A DNA stretch of 5,142 nt, taken from contig JAWXUT010000115.1 in NCBI GenBank assembly GCA_044426075.1, positions 1 through 5,142 on the forward strand, given 5' to 3'. Under the pieces are notes generated by a model. The model had not been told where the DNA came from and did not search any database. It was given only the letters and a program-made list of their open reading frames with translations. This document shows, piece by piece, positions 1 to 5,142 of the stretch; within the stretch, counting starts at the first letter, position 1, and each line of letters opens with the position of its first letter. The position numbers and the translations under genes were made by a program. The DNA comes from JAWXUT01 sp044426075 (GTDB lineage: Bacteria > Bacillota > Clostridia > Christensenellales > DTU072).

Positions 1-2
1 CG

Positions 3-674
3 GTTACAGAAAACAAGTTGGTGCAGTCGCTTGCAAAAATGGGAGGTCTTTCTACCGCAGTAGAAAACGGCAAATTGACACTAACCGCACACGGCAAATC
101 CGCGCACGCAAGCACCCCAGAAGAAGGCACCAATGCCCTTGTTTCACTTATGGGAGCACTTGGACTTTCTCACGCAACATACAATAGGCTTTACGCGGGA
201 TTCTGCAATTATGACGGAAGTGGACTAGATTTAGCTGTTTCTGATGAAAAAAGTGGCAATTTGACCATAAATTTAACCACTGCAACAATAGCAAACAACA
301 AAATGGAATTTACCGTGGATATCCGCCACCCAATTTCAATATCCCACACCGACATATTGCAAAAACTACAACACGAGTTTAGTGACTGGCAAGTTACCGC
401 CGAGCACATACAAAAACCACTTTACGTGTCGCCCGAGCACCCACTAGTTGCAACGCTACTTGATGCCTACAACTCAGTTATGGGCACCAACGAGCAACCA
501 ATTGCAATTGGCGGAGGCACCTATGCGCGCGCACTACCTTTAGGCGTTGCCTTTGGGCCCGTGTTCCCACATACAAAATCAACAATTCACCAAGATGACG
601 AATGCGTTGCCCTAACCGACTTCTATAAATCAATAGATATCTACTACACCGCGTTCAAAACCCTACTTTTTTAA
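3..674 (+). CDS. M20 family metallopeptidase, PepV-like dipeptidase (5'-truncated)
   Basis: This is the C-terminal 223 residues of a zinc-dependent M20 peptidase; the frame is open to the left edge, so the N-terminal zinc-binding half lies outside. The TTG at 18 is an internal Leu codon, not a start. Counting from that Leu, residues 25-40 (HGKSAHASTPEEGTNA) match the lid-domain motif whose His (here H30) contacts the substrate. Residues 101-104 (DIRH) fit the strand that returns to the catalytic domain. GGGTYAR at 165-171, then AFGPVFP, then H191 (TIHQ) form the C-terminal catalytic block, H191 matching the last zinc-ligand His of PepV. Family knowledge: PepV-type enzymes are cytoplasmic and about 470 residues long, and cleave dipeptides, some of them unusual, as a late step of peptide use. 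PepV is the best match from the GTYAR and AFGP blocks, but a related Xaa-His or beta-Ala dipeptidase is possible. TAA at 672-674 is followed by a terminator, so this is the last gene of its transcript. Confidence 0.93.
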   Translation, partial: VTENKLVQSLAKMGGLSTAVENGKLTLTAHGKSAHASTPEEGTNALVSLMGALGLSHATYNRLYAGFCNYDGSGLDLAVSDEKSGNLTINLTTATIANNKMEFTVDIRHPISISHTDILQKLQHEFSDWQVTAEHIQKPLYVSPEHPLVATLLDAYNSVMGTNEQPIAIGGGTYARALPLGVAFGPVFPHTKSTIHQDDECVALTDFYKSIDIYYTAFKTLLF

Positions 675-725
675 TATTATATAAGAAAACATCTTGCCAT
701 TACAGCACATTATTAAAAACCACAC

Positions 726-752
726 AAAAACCACTGTTTAACGGTGGTTTTT
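726..752 (+). terminator. Intrinsic terminator after the dipeptidase gene, possibly bidirectional
   Basis: Arms AAAAACCAC (726-734) and GTGGTTTTT (744-752) pair perfectly. Inside them 735-743 add a T-G wobble and two more pairs, leaving a 3-nt loop. The 3' arm ends in five T. Because the 5' arm begins with five A, the same hairpin ends in U when read on the minus strand, so it may stop transcription both ways. It lies about 50 nt after the dipeptidase stop codon. Confidence 0.85.
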
Positions 753-754
753 AT

Positions 755-793
755 TGTTTCTCGTGGAACACTGAAAATGTTCCTCGTTGAACA
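755..793. promoter_or_regulatory. Two parS-like imperfect palindromes (candidate ParB/Spo0J sites)
   Basis: TGTTTCTCGTGGAACA (755-770) and TGTTCCTCGTTGAACA (778-793) agree at 14 of 16 bases, and their starts are 23 bp apart. The known Bacillota parS consensus is TGTTNCACGTGNAACA. The first copy differs only at position 7 (T for A). The second differs at position 7 and at position 11 (T for G). A further half-site GTGGAACAC lies at 936-944 and repeats 763-771. The similarity is direct observation; binding by ParB is inference. The pair could also be an operator for another dimeric protein, or a hairpin (GGAACA 765-770 with TGTTCC 778-783). It begins 3 bp after the terminator, in non-coding DNA, where parS sites are often tolerated. 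Confidence 0.4.
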
Positions 794-1149
794 ATTAAAA
801 TTTTTCGACCTTCCAAAACTAACACTTTTAAAAAGTTTTCTAGAGTATATTGACATTTTTGTTTCTTTTTGCTCTTGTTTTATATTACAAAAACACCCTC
901 CCAAAAATTTCAACCCAAAAATTTTTTAGTATGTTGTGGAACACCCTCATATCTTCAAATTTTACATTTTTAATAAAATTCCCGCCTCTTACAATCCACC
1001 CAAAACCAACCCTCCCAAAAAAAATAGCCTCTTTTTGCCATTTCACCACCCAAAAACAGCCTTATTCGCGCATTTTTGCACATTAATACCGTTTTGTTAA
1101 TTTACATTATATTTAAACTTTTTTCAAATTACAACAATCATTCTTATAA
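794..1149. other. Gene-free, G-poor intergenic stretch with short repeats
   Basis: I see no credible gene here. Open frames on both strands lack ribosome binding sites, and their products are low-complexity and resemble no family I know. The plus strand has many C and A runs and little G. Repeats include ACCCTCCCAAAAA at 895-907 and 1009-1021, CCCAAAAATTT at 900-910 and 914-924, and CACCCAAAA at 997-1005 and 1047-1055. A possible minus-strand promoter lies at 1106-1134: TTGTAA (1134-1129), 17 bp, TATAAT (1111-1106). It would transcribe the minus strand as a G-rich RNA toward the symmetrical terminator at 726-752. These points are suggestive only. Confidence 0.5.
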
Positions 1150-1200
1150 ATCTTGCTTGTTCGGCAAAGTTCTTGCATTTCTTCGCACAAATTTCTTGCA
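1150..1200. repeat. Three phased TCTTGC direct repeats upstream of the promoter
   Basis: TTCTTGCA occurs at 1170-1177 and again, identically, at 1193-1200. A third shorter copy, TCTTGC, starts at 1151. Copy-to-copy spacing is 20 and 23 bp, close to two helical turns. The last copy ends 11 bp before the -35 box at 1212. Such an arrangement is typical of activator or response-regulator sites, but no binding protein is identifiable from this window. Confidence 0.4.
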
Positions 1201-1211
1201 AAAAACAAGTA

Positions 1212-1240
1212 TTGACTTACTAACGATTTAGTTATATAAT
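1212..1240 (+). promoter_or_regulatory. Promoter of the ABC transporter gene with a dyad in its spacer
   Basis: A -35 box TTGACT (1212-1217) and a perfect -10 box TATAAT (1235-1240) are separated by 17 bp, a near-ideal vegetative sigma factor promoter. Transcription should start near 1247. The spacer holds the inverted repeat ACTAA (1219-1223) CGAT TTAGT (1228-1232). A dyad between the two boxes is a common repressor position (for example TetR-type regulators), which suggests the promoter may be repressible; this is inference. The expected leader before the ATG at 1449 is about 200 nt. Confidence 0.75.
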
Positions 1241-1254
1241 GGATATATATTAAA

Positions 1255-1323
1255 GGCGTTAATTTTCTATTCTTTTACACACACCGCACGTTGTGAACAA
1301 TTTTGTTACATCTAGCTAACGCC
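1255..1323 (+). promoter_or_regulatory. Foldable 5' leader of the transporter mRNA
   Basis: GGCGTTA (1255-1261) pairs perfectly with TAACGCC (1317-1323), enclosing 55 nt. Within it, TGTGAACA (1292-1299) pairs with TGTTACA (1304-1310) around an ATTT loop, with one bulged G. The closing stem begins within about 10 nt of the predicted transcript start. This could protect the mRNA 5' end or take part in regulation. I do not recognise a known riboswitch class, and no terminator-like hairpin with a U run precedes the gene. Confidence 0.35.
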
Positions 1324-1401
1324 GACATCTTTCTATAATTTTACAAATATATTAATTTATATACTTTCTTTGTTTTGTTGTAAAATCTAGGACAAGCTGC
1401 A

Positions 1402-1422
1402 ATGATGGGCTGTTATGTATAA
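1402..1422 (+). CDS. Possible 6-codon leader ORF (MMGCYV)
   Basis: ATG at 1402 opens ATG ATG GGC TGT TAT GTA, then TAA at 1420-1422. AGGA at 1389-1392 sits 9 nt upstream, a plausible ribosome binding site. It lies inside the transporter leader, and its stop is 26 nt before the transporter ATG, so its translation could affect initiation downstream. So short an ORF can easily arise by chance; I list it because of its ribosome binding site and position. Confidence 0.15.
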   Translation: MMGCYV

Positions 1423-1436
1423 GAAACTGTATCTAT

Positions 1437-1442
1437 AGGAGA
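1437..1442 (+). promoter_or_regulatory. Ribosome binding site of the ABC transporter
   Basis: AGGAGA lies 6 nt before the ATG at 1449, ideal Shine-Dalgarno spacing. It fixes that ATG as the start, and the encoded protein begins in the usual place for this ATPase family, just before the first strand (IVIKNLGKEY). Confidence 0.85.
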
Positions 1443-1448
1443 ATTATT

Positions 1449-4400
1449 ATGATAGTAATTAAAAATCTTGGCAAAGAGTATCAACCTAAAAAAGGCGTTC
1501 GTGTTGTAGCGCTTAATGGCATCAACTTAACCCTTGCCGACACTGGTGTGGTATTTTTGCTCGGCAAAAGCGGTAGTGGCAAGAGCACATTGCTTAATTT
1601 ACTTGGTGGGCTTGATGTGCCAACAACGGGACATTTTGAAATAAATGGGCAGAGCAGTGTTAATTTTAAGCAAAGCGATTACGACTCATATCGCAACACA
1701 TATTTGGGATTTATTTTTCAAGAATACAATATATTAGAGGAATTCAGCGTGGGCGTCAACATTGGCTTAGCGTTAGAATTGCAGGGCAAAAAAGCCACAA
1801 CTGAAGATATAGCCAACATTCTTCAACAAGTTGATTTAGCAGGGCTCGGCAATCGTAAGCCCAACGAGTTATCTGGCGGACAAAAACAGCGAGTTGCAAT
1901 TGCGCGAGCACTCATAAAAGACCCCCAAATTATTATGGCAGATGAGCCTACTGGCGCGCTTGATTCCAACACGGGTGCATCAGTATTTGACACACTGCGA
2001 AAACTGGGCAAAGACAAGCTAGTAATTATTGTGTCACACGACAGAGAAAATGCAGAGCTCTATGCCGACCGCATAATTGAGCTTGCTGACGGCGCAGTTA
2101 TCAGCGATGAAACAAAGAACACCACAGTTAGCACAACTAACGACACCTTAGAATCGCAGTTTGTGGGTGGCTACGCACTGAGTGATGACGACGCAAAACT
2201 AATCAAAGATTACATATCGGGCGTTCGCACTCCTAGCAAATCAAAACACCATTTTAGCGCAACTAAAGAAGACAGCATCACATCAACCCAAACTACAGAT
2301 AGTGGCAAAATGATTGCTTCTAAACTACCCCTTACAAAAGCATTTAAAATGGGCGCTAGTCCCTTGCGCGCAAAACCCATAAGGCTAGCCTTCACAATAT
2401 TTTTGTGCCTTGTTGCATTTACAACTTTTGGGCTTATGGACACGGCAGCAAGCTTTAATTATGTTGATGCTTATTATGATGCAATTGCTAGCAATGGCTA
2501 TGAAACAGCAACGCTACAACAGCAAATAAAATACTACAATAATTACACTGAATATTACAGCTCTAGCGGTTTAACTGAAGAGCAAATGGAGAGTTTGCAA
2601 CAATCTTTATCAACCCCAAGTGTGCCTAAGCTGTCTACCTCGGGGCTGGATCTTTCGCTAGACCACAACGATTCTTCCTTGTTTTATTATAGTGGAATCA
2701 CCTCTGTTGTCACTATGACTAGTGAAGATTTCAGCAGTTTTGGATATGAGGTTACTGGCAGTCTTCCAACAGAAACTGATGAGATTATGCTAAGCTACTA
2801 TATGTTTGAAGCTATGCAAGAGAATGGCATAAGGTTATATTCTGCAAGTAGTTATGAGGATTTTGGGTATCTAAACAAGACAGTTTTCGCAACCAAAGAA
2901 GCGTTTTTGCAACAAGACCTAGTTATTTCAATAAACGGTGATTATTACAAAATAACAGGTTTCTTTGACACGGGATTGCAAGATGATGCAACTTATGACG
3001 AGTTAAAAACCAGCTCATCCGACAATTATTCCTATGACTTACAATACGAATTAAGTTTAGATCTGTCAAATAGTTTATCACGTGCAATGGTTGTTTGTGA
3101 TGATCTTTTTGAGTCGCTAGCGGTAGAAGTCGGCAACAATTCTAACAACGGATCAATATGTGTAATGTATCACTATTCAGAAACCGCAGCATCTGGCCGA
3201 GATGGAACTTTGTCGCGCATTGAGACCTTTGATAAAGATGCCAACTACATAACCTACTACAATGGGGGCACCTTAACTGGCAACGATATATTGATTTCTG
3301 AGGAGTTCTATTTGGCTTCTACAACGTATATTACTTACACAATAAACTCGTGTTTTGATGAATATGGCTTGATCAGCTTAAATGGATTAGACCCTGTTTG
3401 CGACAATGACATATCATTTAATAGCGATAATTATTTAAATCTCATAGATGCACAAAAAATGTTGCCAGCGAATATAGTTTATAGCTTTTTGCACGATAAT
3501 ACATTTACGGATGAAGAATTATATGAGTATTTTGCATTCTTTTGTGGTGACTATTGCGATGATACGTTAGACCCCGAAACAAATGCTATAAATATTGCAA
3601 AAGAATATTTAGCAAACTATGGTGTAACTGATGATGTAACAGTAACTTCACTCACGCAAGACCAATTAAAAGCAATAATCGCAATATCCGCATCCTTCTA
3701 TTATGAAGATTTTAACGACCCATTTTTCGTTGAATTGGTAGATGATATAACGCAATACATCAGAGATATACTATTTGCGAACGTCGATGAAGTGTTAACA
3801 AAACTTAGTGGAGAACTTAGCATACAATCTAATCAGTACAACTATATTGAGGCAAATGTGGTAGGCTTAACCTCGCTAGATTCCACCGTTATTGTGGCTT
3901 CAGCAGATATGGCAGAAGCTAACGCATTGGTTCCGCACATATATTCTGGCTTGTATATATTGCTTCCAACTGAAGCAAAAGAGGTTAAAGAAATTATCTC
4001 ACTCGGATTAGAAGACGGCGATGCGGTCATCTACAAAACTTTTACACCCCTTTTGGATGTCGTAGAAAGCGTGTCGTCAATACTCGTCGAAATAACTGAA
4101 TTATTCCTATATGTGGGCATTGCATTTGCGATATTTTCTATGCTTATGATGTACAATTTTATCTCTGTTTCTATAAACTACAAGCGGAGTGAAATTGGCA
4201 TTTTGCGCGCAATAGGAAGCAGAAGTAACGACGTATTTAAAATCTTCTTTGCCGAAAGTCTTATCATAAGCTGCATTTGTTTTGTGCTTGCAAGCATAGC
4301 AACAACTGCAATTGCTAATGTTGGAAACAATTTTTTAGCGGAAGAACTCGATATAACCATAAAACTATTTATGGTATCAATTAGACAATTTGCCTTAATA

Positions 4401-4496
4401 TTTGCAATAAGTATGGCAACCGCCTTTATCGCCTCATTCTTGCCAGTCAAAAAAATAGCTTCCGAAAGACCTATAGATGCAATAAGAGGCAAATAA
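1449..4496 (+). CDS. Fused ABC transporter ATPase/permease, MacB/FtsX type, with giant extracellular domain
   Basis: This 1015-residue membrane protein joins an ATPase and a permease and should act as a homodimer. The ATPase domain (about 1-220) has A-loop Y11, Walker A GKSGSGKST (39-47), Q-loop Q91, signature LSGGQ (141-145), Walker B IIMADE with catalytic E166, and H-loop H197, so it looks active. A Ser/Thr/Lys-rich linker (about 221-300) leads to helix 1 (about 311-331). An outer domain of about 550 residues (332-884) follows, rich in Tyr, Ser, Asp and Glu, with six Cys. Helices 2-4 lie near 885-909, 938-962 and 981-1001, with the FtsX-type motif EIGILRAIGS at 915-924. The order ATPase, TM1, outer domain, TM2-4 is that of MacB-type mechanotransmission transporters (E. 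coli MacB is about 650 residues); the extra length is in the outer domain. Known relatives export peptides, antibiotics or lipoproteins or resist antimicrobial peptides; the substrate here cannot be read from sequence. It is monocistronic, with its own promoter and terminator. Confidence 0.97.
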   Translation: MIVIKNLGKEYQPKKGVRVVALNGINLTLADTGVVFLLGKSGSGKSTLLNLLGGLDVPTTGHFEINGQSSVNFKQSDYDSYRNTYLGFIFQEYNILEEFSVGVNIGLALELQGKKATTEDIANILQQVDLAGLGNRKPNELSGGQKQRVAIARALIKDPQIIMADEPTGALDSNTGASVFDTLRKLGKDKLVIIVSHDRENAELYADRIIELADGAVISDETKNTTVSTTNDTLESQFVGGYALSDDDAKLIKDYISGVRTPSKSKHHFSATKEDSITSTQTTDSGKMIASKLPLTKAFKMGASPLRAKPIRLAFTIFLCLVAFTTFGLMDTAASFNYVDAYYDAIASNGYETATLQQQIKYYNNYTEYYSSSGLTEEQMESLQQSLSTPSVPKLSTSGLDLSLDHNDSSLFYYSGITSVVTMTSEDFSSFGYEVTGSLPTETDEIMLSYYMFEAMQENGIRLYSASSYEDFGYLNKTVFATKEAFLQQDLVISINGDYYKITGFFDTGLQDDATYDELKTSSSDNYSYDLQYELSLDLSNSLSRAMVVCDDLFESLAVEVGNNSNNGSICVMYHYSETAASGRDGTLSRIETFDKDANYITYYNGGTLTGNDILISEEFYLASTTYITYTINSCFDEYGLISLNGLDPVCDNDISFNSDNYLNLIDAQKMLPANIVYSFLHDNTFTDEELYEYFAFFCGDYCDDTLDPETNAINIAKEYLANYGVTDDVTVTSLTQDQLKAIIAISASFYYEDFNDPFFVELVDDITQYIRDILFANVDEVLTKLSGELSIQSNQYNYIEANVVGLTSLDSTVIVASADMAEANALVPHIYSGLYILLPTEAKEVKEIISLGLEDGDAVIYKTFTPLLDVVESVSSILVEITELFLYVGIAFAIFSMLMMYNFISVSINYKRSEIGILRAIGSRSNDVFKIFFAESLIISCICFVLASIATTAIANVGNNFLAEELDITIKLFMVSIRQFALIFAISMATAFIASFLPVKKIASERPIDAIRGK

Positions 4497-4525
4497 TCAA
4501 ATCCCGCAATATCCACAATCTAAAT

Positions 4526-4563
4526 AGGGGCTGCAAAGAAAATAAATCTTTATAGCTCCTTTT
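4526..4563 (+). terminator. Intrinsic terminator of the ABC transporter gene
   Basis: The arms 4526-4539 and 4547-4560 form a 14-position stem with two G-U pairs and one mismatch around an AAATAAA loop. The outer part is AGGGGCT against AGCTCCT. A short T run (4560-4563) follows. It starts 30 nt after the stop codon and separates the transporter from the stem-loop cluster and tRNA downstream. Confidence 0.75.
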
Positions 4564-4587
4564 AGTTAATCATAATAATATGTGAAG

Positions 4588-4673
4588 AACCCATAAAGGG
4601 TTGATTATATATGTTCGCGAATCACATATAATCGTAGGGGAGTTAGTCCTCTGGCTCCCGCAATCCGCATTGC
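4588..4673. other. Cluster of four adjacent stem-loops (candidate structured RNA or DNA element)
   Basis: Four hairpins follow each other almost without gaps. SL1 (4588-4602) is AACCC-ATAAA-GGGTT. SL2 (4603-4633) is a near-perfect dyad of 31 bp centred on TTCGCGAA, with outer arms GATTATAT and ATATAATC. SL3 (4638-4659) pairs GGGAGTTAG with CTGGCTCCC around a TCCT loop, including two G-U pairs. SL4 (4660-4673) is GCAAT-CCGC-ATTGC. None is followed by a U run on the plus strand, so they are not simple terminators. I see no clear promoter directly upstream, and I do not recognise a known RNA family. It may be a small RNA, a 3' processing product of the transporter mRNA, a mobile palindromic element, or (SL2) a protein-binding dyad. 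Confidence 0.45.
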
Positions 4674-4792
4674 ATTTATCCGCCGTTGCTTATTCATTCG
4701 CCGTTATTGCTTAAACGAACAAACTATACAATCCAAAAATCCACATCGCATTTTCAAAAATTACACATTCTATAAAAACTACAAACAAACTC
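4674..4792. other. Intergenic stretch with one imperfect direct repeat
   Basis: No gene is seen. CGCCGTTGCTTA (4681-4692) is repeated imperfectly as CGCCGTTATTGCTTA (4699-4713), which has three extra bases. The rest is A/C-rich and G-poor on the plus strand, like the region before the transporter. Confidence 0.4.
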
Positions 4793-4821
4793 TTGACACC
4801 ATTTGCAATATATGATATCAT
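4793..4821 (+). promoter_or_regulatory. Promoter of the tRNA-Ser gene
   Basis: A perfect -35 box TTGACA (4793-4798) and -10 box TATCAT (4816-4821) are separated by 17 bp. TG at 4813-4814 makes the -10 box an extended type. Transcription would start near 4828, about 18 nt before the mature tRNA, as expected for a strong stable-RNA promoter. Confidence 0.85.
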
Positions 4822-4845
4822 AACAGAGCTAACAAATAATAATAT

Positions 4846-4936
4846 GGAGAAGTACCCAAGTGGCTGAAGGGGCTCCCCTGCTAAGGGAGTAGTACTGTGA
4901 AAGGTAGCCCGGGTTCAAATCCCGGCTTCTCCGCCA
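4846..4936 (+). tRNA. tRNA-Ser (anticodon GCU), CCA encoded
   Basis: The acceptor arms GGAGAAG (4846-4852) and CTTCTCC (4926-4932) pair fully, followed by discriminator G (4933) and encoded CCA (4934-4936). The D stem is CCC/GGG. The anticodon stem CTCCC/GGGAG encloses loop CTGCTAA, placing anticodon GCT at 4880-4882, which reads the serine codons AGC and AGU. The long variable arm (TACT/GGTA around GTGAAA) is the class II hallmark of tRNA-Ser. The T arm is CCGGG-TTCAAAT-CCCGG. All arms are intact, so it should be functional. It has its own promoter and terminator and no neighbouring tRNA within the window. Confidence 0.98.
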
Positions 4937-4940
4937 AACG

Positions 4941-4972
4941 CACGTCGTTCGAACTCGAACGGCGTGTTTTTT
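4941..4972 (+). terminator. Intrinsic terminator of the tRNA-Ser gene
   Basis: CACGTCGTTCG (4941-4951) pairs with CGAACGGCGTG (4956-4966) around an AACT loop, with one G-U pair, followed by six T (4967-4972). It starts 4 nt after the CCA end, so the tRNA is a single-gene transcript. Confidence 0.92.
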
Positions 4973-5049
4973 ATTGTGGGCAGTGTTTTGTCTGCTTTTT
5001 CTTTTAAAATTATATCTTTTGGGAGTATGTCAAAAATTCACACCCTTCT

Positions 5050-5091
5050 AAAAAGAAAGCCTAACAGCAGAACTTGTTTGCAATTAGGCTT
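5050..5091 (-). terminator. Minus-strand intrinsic terminator for a gene entering from the right
   Basis: AAGCCTAA (5057-5064) pairs perfectly with TTAGGCTT (5084-5091). A 2x2 internal loop and a second 5-bp stem (5067-5071 with 5077-5081) complete the hairpin. On the minus strand it is followed by TCTTTTT, since five A lie at 5050-5054 on the plus strand. On the plus strand no T run follows, so it should serve minus-strand transcription. Confidence 0.7.
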
Positions 5092-5099
5092 AAATTGTG

Positions 5100-5141
5100 T
5101 TAATTTGATTGTTGGTGTTGTTGAAAGATGCTCATCAATCC
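5100..5141 (-). CDS. Possible 3' end of a minus-strand gene (last 13 codons)
   Basis: On the minus strand the frame reads GLMSIFQQHQQSN and stops at TAA (5102-5100), 8 nt before the minus-strand terminator hairpin. This spacing is what a real gene end looks like. The fragment is too short to identify. A second frame is open through the hairpin itself, which is less plausible. The call rests mostly on the terminator. Confidence 0.3.
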   Translation of the reverse strand, partial: GLMSIFQQHQQSN

Positions 5142-5142
5142 G

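Noticed and set aside
850..886. Perfect TTGACA at 850-855 as a plus-strand promoter
   Set aside because: No -10 box lies at 16-18 bp; the nearest TATATT is 25 bp away, and no gene follows closely.
713..913. Minus-strand open frame of 66 codons
   Set aside because: It runs through the terminator hairpin and the parS-like sites, has no convincing ribosome binding site, and resembles no family.
850..1086. Plus-strand open frame of 78 codons starting with TTG
   Set aside because: It has no ribosome binding site, starts on a TTG in AT-rich DNA, and gives a low-complexity product rich in Phe, Lys, Pro and Thr with no recognisable domain.
1334..1339. TATAAT in the leader as a second transporter promoter
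   Set aside because: There is no -35-like hexamer at suitable spacing and no extended -10 TG, so the 1212-1240 promoter is far better.
4178..4516. Minus-strand open frame of 112 codons opposite the transporter 3' end
   Set aside because: It is antisense to the conserved FtsX-type membrane helices, so its openness follows from the coding strand; it has no family resemblance.
4978..5002. Second terminator GGGCAG...CTGCTTTTTC after the tRNA terminator
   Set aside because: The stem has only four Watson-Crick pairs around an 8-nt loop; it may be a weak backup, but it cannot be supported alone.
4846..5142. tRNA-Ser as an integration site with an attached mobile element
   Set aside because: No repeat of the tRNA 3' end, integrase gene or other mobile-element gene is visible downstream within the window.
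1..5142. CRISPR arrays or insertion sequences
   Set aside because: No regularly spaced identical repeats and no transposase reading frame were seen on either strand.

Overview
The window looks like chromosomal DNA of a low-GC, Gram-positive-type bacterium (Bacillota, Clostridia-like). The reasons are AT-rich intergenic DNA, strong AGGAG-type and TTGACA/TATAAT-type signals, a PepV-like M20 dipeptidase, a fused MacB/FtsX-type ABC transporter of a kind common in gut Firmicutes, and a tRNA gene with encoded CCA. Stops are TAA and Trp is read from TGG, so nothing suggests a recoded genetic code. I cannot name a genus.

Layout. (1) Bases 3-674 hold the 3' part of a dipeptidase gene that enters from the left edge, closed by a symmetrical terminator at 726-752. 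(2) Bases 753-1448 hold no credible gene. They contain two adjacent 16-bp sites resembling the Spo0J/ParB site parS (755-793), a G-poor stretch with short repeats, phased TTCTTGC repeats, a strong promoter (1212-1240) with a dyad in its spacer, and a leader of about 200 nt that can fold. (3) Bases 1449-4496 encode a 1015-residue single-chain ABC transporter half: N-terminal ATPase, one membrane helix, an extracellular domain of about 550 residues, and three C-terminal helices. Its terminator is at 4526-4563. (4) Bases 4588-4673 form four back-to-back stem-loops, an unexplained structured element. (5) A tRNA-Ser(GCU) gene has its own promoter (4793-4821) and terminator (4941-4972). (6) At the right edge, a minus-strand terminator and a possible 3' end of a converging gene are seen.

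The genes do not look like one operon. Each plus-strand gene has its own terminator, and the transporter and tRNA have their own promoters. The transporter stands alone, with no visible regulator, two-component system or substrate gene. The best candidates for undescribed biology are the stem-loop cluster at 4588-4673, the parS-like pair at 755-793, the transporter's control region, and its large acidic Trp-free outer domain.
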